A stretch of 55,169 nucleotides of DNA from Bifidobacteriaceae bacterium (GTDB taxonomy: Bacteria; Actinomycetota; Actinomycetes; Actinomycetales; WQXJ01), in assembly GCA_031278655.1 (NCBI GenBank), contig JAITJZ010000011.1, positions 1-55,169 of the forward strand. Direction: 5' to 3'. Position 1 is the first letter of the stretch. The number at the start of each line of letters is the position of its first letter. Positions 52,790 to 55,169 of this stretch are shown here, piece after piece. The translations under genes were made by a program, and so were the position numbers. The notes beneath the pieces were generated by a model that saw only the letters and a list, made by a program, of their open reading frames with translations, had not been told where the DNA came from and did no database searches.

Positions 52790-53516
52790 TCCCAGCGACG
52801 ACATCGGCCGCCGCATCGCCCCCCACATCGACGCGCGCTGGTCCGACAACTTCATAACCGAGCTGCGCTTGTCCGGCACCGGCGGGACCGCCATCGGCGC
52901 GGCCCTGGCCGAGGCCGAGAGCCACGTGGCGGCCTCTGGCCTGACAGCCCAAGAGGTCTTCGGCGACCCGCGCGCCTACGCCCAGGCGCTCGACCCGCCG
53001 GCGTCCGCCGATCAATCCCCGCGCGCCATCGCCGGCTCGCTCTGGCCAGTCCTGGTCCAGCTCATCGGCCTGTGGCTGGCGCTGGGCGGGGCGCGCGGCC
53101 TGGGCGCGGGCGAACCGGCGCGCTTCGGATTGGGGCTGGTGGTTTTGATCGGCTTGACGGCGACGGCGCCGTGGACCGGGACTTGGTGCCTGCGTCTCTT
53201 CTTCGATCATCCGGTCCGGGGATTCCTGGTCTGGTGGGCCGCCTTTCTGGCGGTGCTGCTCCCAGAGGCGCTGATCCCGCTTAACCTGCCGGCCCCGGCC
53301 GCGGTGACGGCGGCCGTCGGCGCCGGGGCGCTGGCCTGTGGCGCGGTGGCGGCTTGGCGGGTCGGCCGGCACAAACCGCTGGAAGACCCGGTCAGCGCAC
53401 CAACCGGCTACGCTCAATCCGGGGCGGCCTCTCACGGGCGCGGCTTCAAACTCGCCCCGCTCGCAATCCCGGCAGCCGCCGCCGTCCTCGCCCCCATCAT
53501 CTGGCTGATCGCGTGA
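52782..53516 (+). CDS. Membrane protein coupled to PadR (HAAS/DUF1700-like)
   Basis: Overlaps the padR stop; N-terminal helical 'FITELRLSGTGGTAIGAALAEAESHVAASGLTAQEVFGDPRAYAQAL' followed by TM segments. Confidence 0.75.
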   Translation: MPNPSDDIGRRIAPHIDARWSDNFITELRLSGTGGTAIGAALAEAESHVAASGLTAQEVFGDPRAYAQALDPPASADQSPRAIAGSLWPVLVQLIGLWLALGGARGLGAGEPARFGLGLVVLIGLTATAPWTGTWCLRLFFDHPVRGFLVWWAAFLAVLLPEALIPLNLPAPAAVTAAVGAGALACGAVAAWRVGRHKPLEDPVSAPTGYAQSGAASHGRGFKLAPLAIPAAAAVLAPIIWLIA

Positions 53517-53596
53517 CCGCGAACCCCGGGCTCCGGAACGCGCGACCTGGCGGTCTGTTTCGGAAAGGCGCGCGCCGCCGGGCCGGGCCAAGACTG

Positions 53597-54046
53597 TCAG
53601 AGATGACGAATCCAACCCATGATGTCGCCTGCGGCCTGGGGTAAGACCAGCCAGAACAGCCACGGAGCGACCAGCGCCGCCAGGGCGCCCGCCACCAGCC
53701 AGCGCGGCCTGGCCCGCGCACACCTCCGCGACGCCAAGCTGGCGACGGTGCCCGGAAGCAGCGCCAGCGCCAGTCCGATCAGTGAATAGAACAGCATGGC
53801 CCAGGCAAAGTCCCTCTCGTCCGGGTCCATGATGTCTGGCCAGGGGGTGCCAAACCAGTCGATCGCGGCTTGCTTGCCGATCCCGAACAGCAGCACCAAA
53901 GGGATCATCGCCGCCAGGGCGCTGACCAGGTCAGCAACCGCCACGCCGATGATGGCGACGGCTCGGCGCCAGCCGCCTGGGGCCGCCCGGGCCGCGCCAT
54001 CGCCGCAATCGCCGCCACCGCCCACAGCCCACCTCCCGGCACCCAT
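53597..54046 (-). CDS. Small polytopic membrane protein, unknown function
   Basis: 'AVAIIGVAVADLVSALAAMIPLVLLFGI...FAWAMLFYSLIGLALALLPGTVASLA...WLVAGALAALVAPWLFWLVL'. Confidence 0.6.
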   Translation of the reverse strand: MGAGRWAVGGGGDCGDGAARAAPGGWRRAVAIIGVAVADLVSALAAMIPLVLLFGIGKQAAIDWFGTPWPDIMDPDERDFAWAMLFYSLIGLALALLPGTVASLASRRCARARPRWLVAGALAALVAPWLFWLVLPQAAGDIMGWIRHL

Positions 54047-54088
54047 CGAGCCCGCCGTCCTCACGCTCGCGCGCGGCCAATCTACCGG

Positions 54089-54179
54089 CCCGCCCAGCAA
54101 CCGGCCATGCCTCGCCAGCACGGCGGCCGCCTGGCGACGCCAAAAGGTCGCGTCAAGCGCCGCCGCCAAAACTAGGCAG
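54089..54179. repeat. 91-bp direct repeat, copy 2
   Basis: See 51596-51686. Confidence 0.95.
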
Positions 54180-54369
54180 TTGCGTCCCTTAGCGTGGTGT
54201 ATCGGGTGGCCTGGGGCTTGACCCGCTGAGCGCGGTGACGGGCGCCGGGTTCCGCGCCGAGGTCCACAAGCTGAGCGCCTCGTCGCGGCTGAACCCCCAG
54301 CCGTCGATGGGCCGAGGCGAGGTGGCGCGCAAACGTGCCGCCAAGGTGTTCCGGCATCAGGTCTGGTGC

Positions 54370-54470
54370 CAGGTCGGCCACCGTCCGCAGCCCCTCGCCC
54401 GACAGCCACACTCGCAGCACCTCCCTGGTCTCAACCACGCCGACCTCCCTGAAACCGTTGACGCCCTCCT
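54370..54470 (-). pseudogene. IS21-family transposase (IstA-like) N-terminal remnant
   Basis: 'NGFREVGVVETREVLRVWLSGEGLRTVADLA' resembles the IstA N-terminal helix-turn-helix; no catalytic domain follows. Confidence 0.4.
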
Positions 54471-54739
54471 CGCTGATCGGAAACCCCGACCCGCGAAGCC
54501 AACCGCTGACGACGCCCCACGCCCCGGCAGGCGCGCCGGGAGGTCCCATGTTCCTGGCAGAAACCCCCAAACACCGGTCCCAAGAATCTGGCATTACGCC
54601 GATGTCGGCATTACTGGCAGATGACAAATTTGACCAGTCCCGAGCCGGCGTAGCCCGGCGCCGCCCGCCCGCGCCCAAGCGTTTCCGCACGTCAGCACCG
54701 AGCCCAGGCCCTGGCCCGCCCAGGCGCGGCCGGGCGCGA

Positions 54740-54979
54740 GTGGTCAAACTGACCACTCGAGGGCCAAAACCGCGTTGAGTGGTCAATTTGACCACTCCAA
54801 AACCAGCCCCGTCCGATGCCGCCGGGCCAGGTTTTCGTGTTTGGCCAGGTCAGGCCGCCGCGTTGGTTTGGGGTCGTCTGGGCGCGGCCCGGCGCGAGTG
54901 GTCAAATTGACCACTCGAGGGCTAAAACCGCGTTGAGTGGTCAATTTGACCACTCCAAAACCAGCCCCGCCCGGCGCCG
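54740..54979. repeat. Interspersed palindromic element copy B
   Basis: Aligns without gaps to 23003-23242; internal units start at 54740 and 54898 (158-bp spacing, as in copy A). Confidence 0.95.
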
Positions 54980-55135
54980 CGCGCCGAGCACCGCCACGGT
55001 GATCAACTCAGAGTCGGTGGTCTTCGGGGCGAACCCCTCGGCGGGCCTGGGCGGCGCCCATTCGGGGTGCTCTTTCAACAGATCGTCGATTGTGACGTGG
55101 AGTGCGGTGGCGAGGGTGTCCAGGTCGGTGTCCAT
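54941..55135 (-). pseudogene. IS982-family-like transposase N-terminal fragment, truncated by repeat element copy B
   Basis: 'MDTDLDTLATALHVTIDDLLKEHPEWAPPRPAEGFAPKTTDSELITVAVL' then enters the repeat ('...GLVLEWSN*'). Confidence 0.6.
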
Positions 55136-55169
55136 TGAACTGGCCTTTCAGGTCGGGGAAGTGGCCTTT

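Noticed and set aside
54172-54795. 207-aa ORF as an intact gene
   Set aside because: Start lies inside the palindromic repeat and only a ~30-aa IS21-like stretch is recognisable; treated as a remnant

Overview
High-GC actinobacterial chromosome segment (family-level taxonomy not determined). It is mostly housekeeping genes on the minus strand. Main blocks are: murI/MBL/rph/rdgB; pncB; gatCAB; purE; a two-component system and ECF sigma factors; a DUF6541/DUF2304/GT2 envelope cluster; pepA; dapE/dapD/dapC/fdxA; gltA; typA; and trmD-rimM-khpA-rpsP, which is separated from ffh by an accessory block. That block holds a DUF1540 protein, a sugar ABC transporter, an amidohydrolase and a PIN/HTH toxin-antitoxin pair. 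A large DUF11-repeat LPFTG surface protein occupies 4975-9147. There are two tRNAs (Lys-CUU and Leu-UAG). The right end (51.6-55.1 kb) is a decayed mobile region with a HipA remnant and IS21-like and IS982-like fragments. The unexplained structure is mainly repetitive: (1) the short word CCGATGCCG(T) recurs about 34 times on both strands, far above composition expectation; (2) a ~240-bp interspersed element built from GTGGTCAAATTGACCAC palindromes occurs at 23.0 and 54.7 kb, with solo half-sites elsewhere, one forming the 3' end of a PIN toxin gene; (3) a 91-bp direct repeat with one mismatch brackets a 2.4-kb cassette; (4) many in-frame and intergenic minisatellites occur, including insertions inside conserved proteins such as TypA and RimM. 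All calls are from reading the sequence and ORF translations. No database search was run.
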